Origin: Kiritimatiellia bacterium
Lineage (GTDB): Bacteria; Verrucomicrobiota; Kiritimatiellia; UBA8416; SLMC01
Length of the DNA stretch: 5,747 nucleotides
Assembly: GCA_007133745.1 (NCBI GenBank)
Contig: SLMC01000447.1
Location: 1-5,747, forward strand
Direction: 5' to 3'
Shown here: piece by piece, positions 5,610 to 5,747 of the stretch
How positions within the stretch are numbered: the first letter of the stretch is position 1
How the letters are laid out: every line of letters starts with the position of its first letter
Program-made: the position numbers and the translations under genes
The notes under the pieces: generated by a model
What the model was told of the DNA's origin: nothing
Seen by the model: only the letters and a program-made list of their open reading frames with translations
The model's database searches: none

Positions 5610-5622
5610 TCGCGCAAAAGCG

Positions 5623-5651
5623 TGTATATTATTTAGGCCCTGTTGCGGAAA
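5623..5651 (-). promoter_or_regulatory. Weak candidate promoter for the permease operon, -35 inside the repeat
   Basis: On the minus strand a -35-like TTTCCG (5651-5646) and a -10 TATACA (5628-5623) are separated by 17 bp. The predicted start near 5615 would place the transcript 5' end just ahead of the structured leader. The -35 lies in the terminal repeat of the palindromic element, so the element may have contributed the promoter. The -35 match is poor (3 of 6). Confidence 0.3.
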
Positions 5652-5747
5652 GGCCGCGGCCACGACGGAGCGTGGCCCTCCAGTGATGTCGCAGGCGTTT
5701 TCCCCTTGCGGCTGGAGGGACGCGCTCTGTCGCGTCCGCTGCAAGGG
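5634..5747. repeat. 134-bp palindromic repeat, second copy, inverted and cut by window end
   Basis: This matches the reverse complement of the 807-940 repeat, with only four differences over the 114 visible bases, near the outer end (two), just inside it (one) and in the linker beyond the first hairpin (one). It retains the terminal sequence TAGGCCCTGTTGCGG and both 7-bp hairpins (5658-5664/5671-5677 and 5718-5724/5731-5737). About 20 bases should remain outside the window. It stands upstream of the cluster in opposite orientation to the first copy. Confidence 0.85.

Noticed and set aside
5471..5617. Extending the permease upstream to the TTG at 5617
   Set aside because: The extra 49 residues are hydrophilic and unlike family members, would precede the signal-like segment, and coincide with the structured leader.

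Overview
The window looks like a chromosomal segment of a moderately GC-rich Gram-negative bacterium. A TonB-dependent outer-membrane receptor and several exported proteins imply two membranes. From memory only, the intergenic palindromic repeats resemble those scattered through Kiritimatiellota/Verrucomicrobiota-type genomes; this placement is tentative and no marker gene in the window settles it. Every gene I can support is on the minus strand, so the window reads right to left.

Layout in transcription order. (1) 5747-5634: one copy, cut by the window end, of a ~134-bp palindromic repeat. (2) 5651-5471: a weak promoter and a ~113-nt leader that can fold into a long interrupted stem plus an adjacent hairpin. 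(3) 5470-4355: a NicO/RcnA-family nickel/cobalt permease with a signal-like N-terminus and a His/Asp-rich loop. (4) 4293-3718: a metallo-beta-lactamase-fold protein lacking the second half of the fold and ending in a short Cys-rich tail. (5) 3636-3564: a good sigma-70-type promoter with a direct-repeat candidate operator. (6) 3563-1593: a TonB-dependent receptor. (7) 1517-942: an exported FmdE-like protein with a His-rich start to its mature chain. (8) 940-807: a second, inverted copy of the repeat. (9) 795-675: a different 121-bp element with perfect 13-bp terminal inverted repeats. (10) 532-1: the 5' part of purD, with its own promoter.

How the genes may work together (inference): the receptor would bring a scarce ligand, plausibly a Ni/Co chelate, across the outer membrane; the exported FmdE-like protein could bind metal in the periplasm; the NicO protein would move Ni2+ or Co2+ across the inner membrane. 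The receptor favours uptake, but NicO/RcnA relatives include exporters, so direction is open. The cluster is bracketed by inverted copies of one repeat, whose hairpins show internal covariation. purD is an ordinary housekeeping neighbour.

Strongest leads: the structured leader before the permease, the covarying repeat pair around the cluster, the shortened MBL protein with a new tail, and the direct repeat over the receptor promoter. I see no tRNA, rRNA, CRISPR array, transposase or phage gene.
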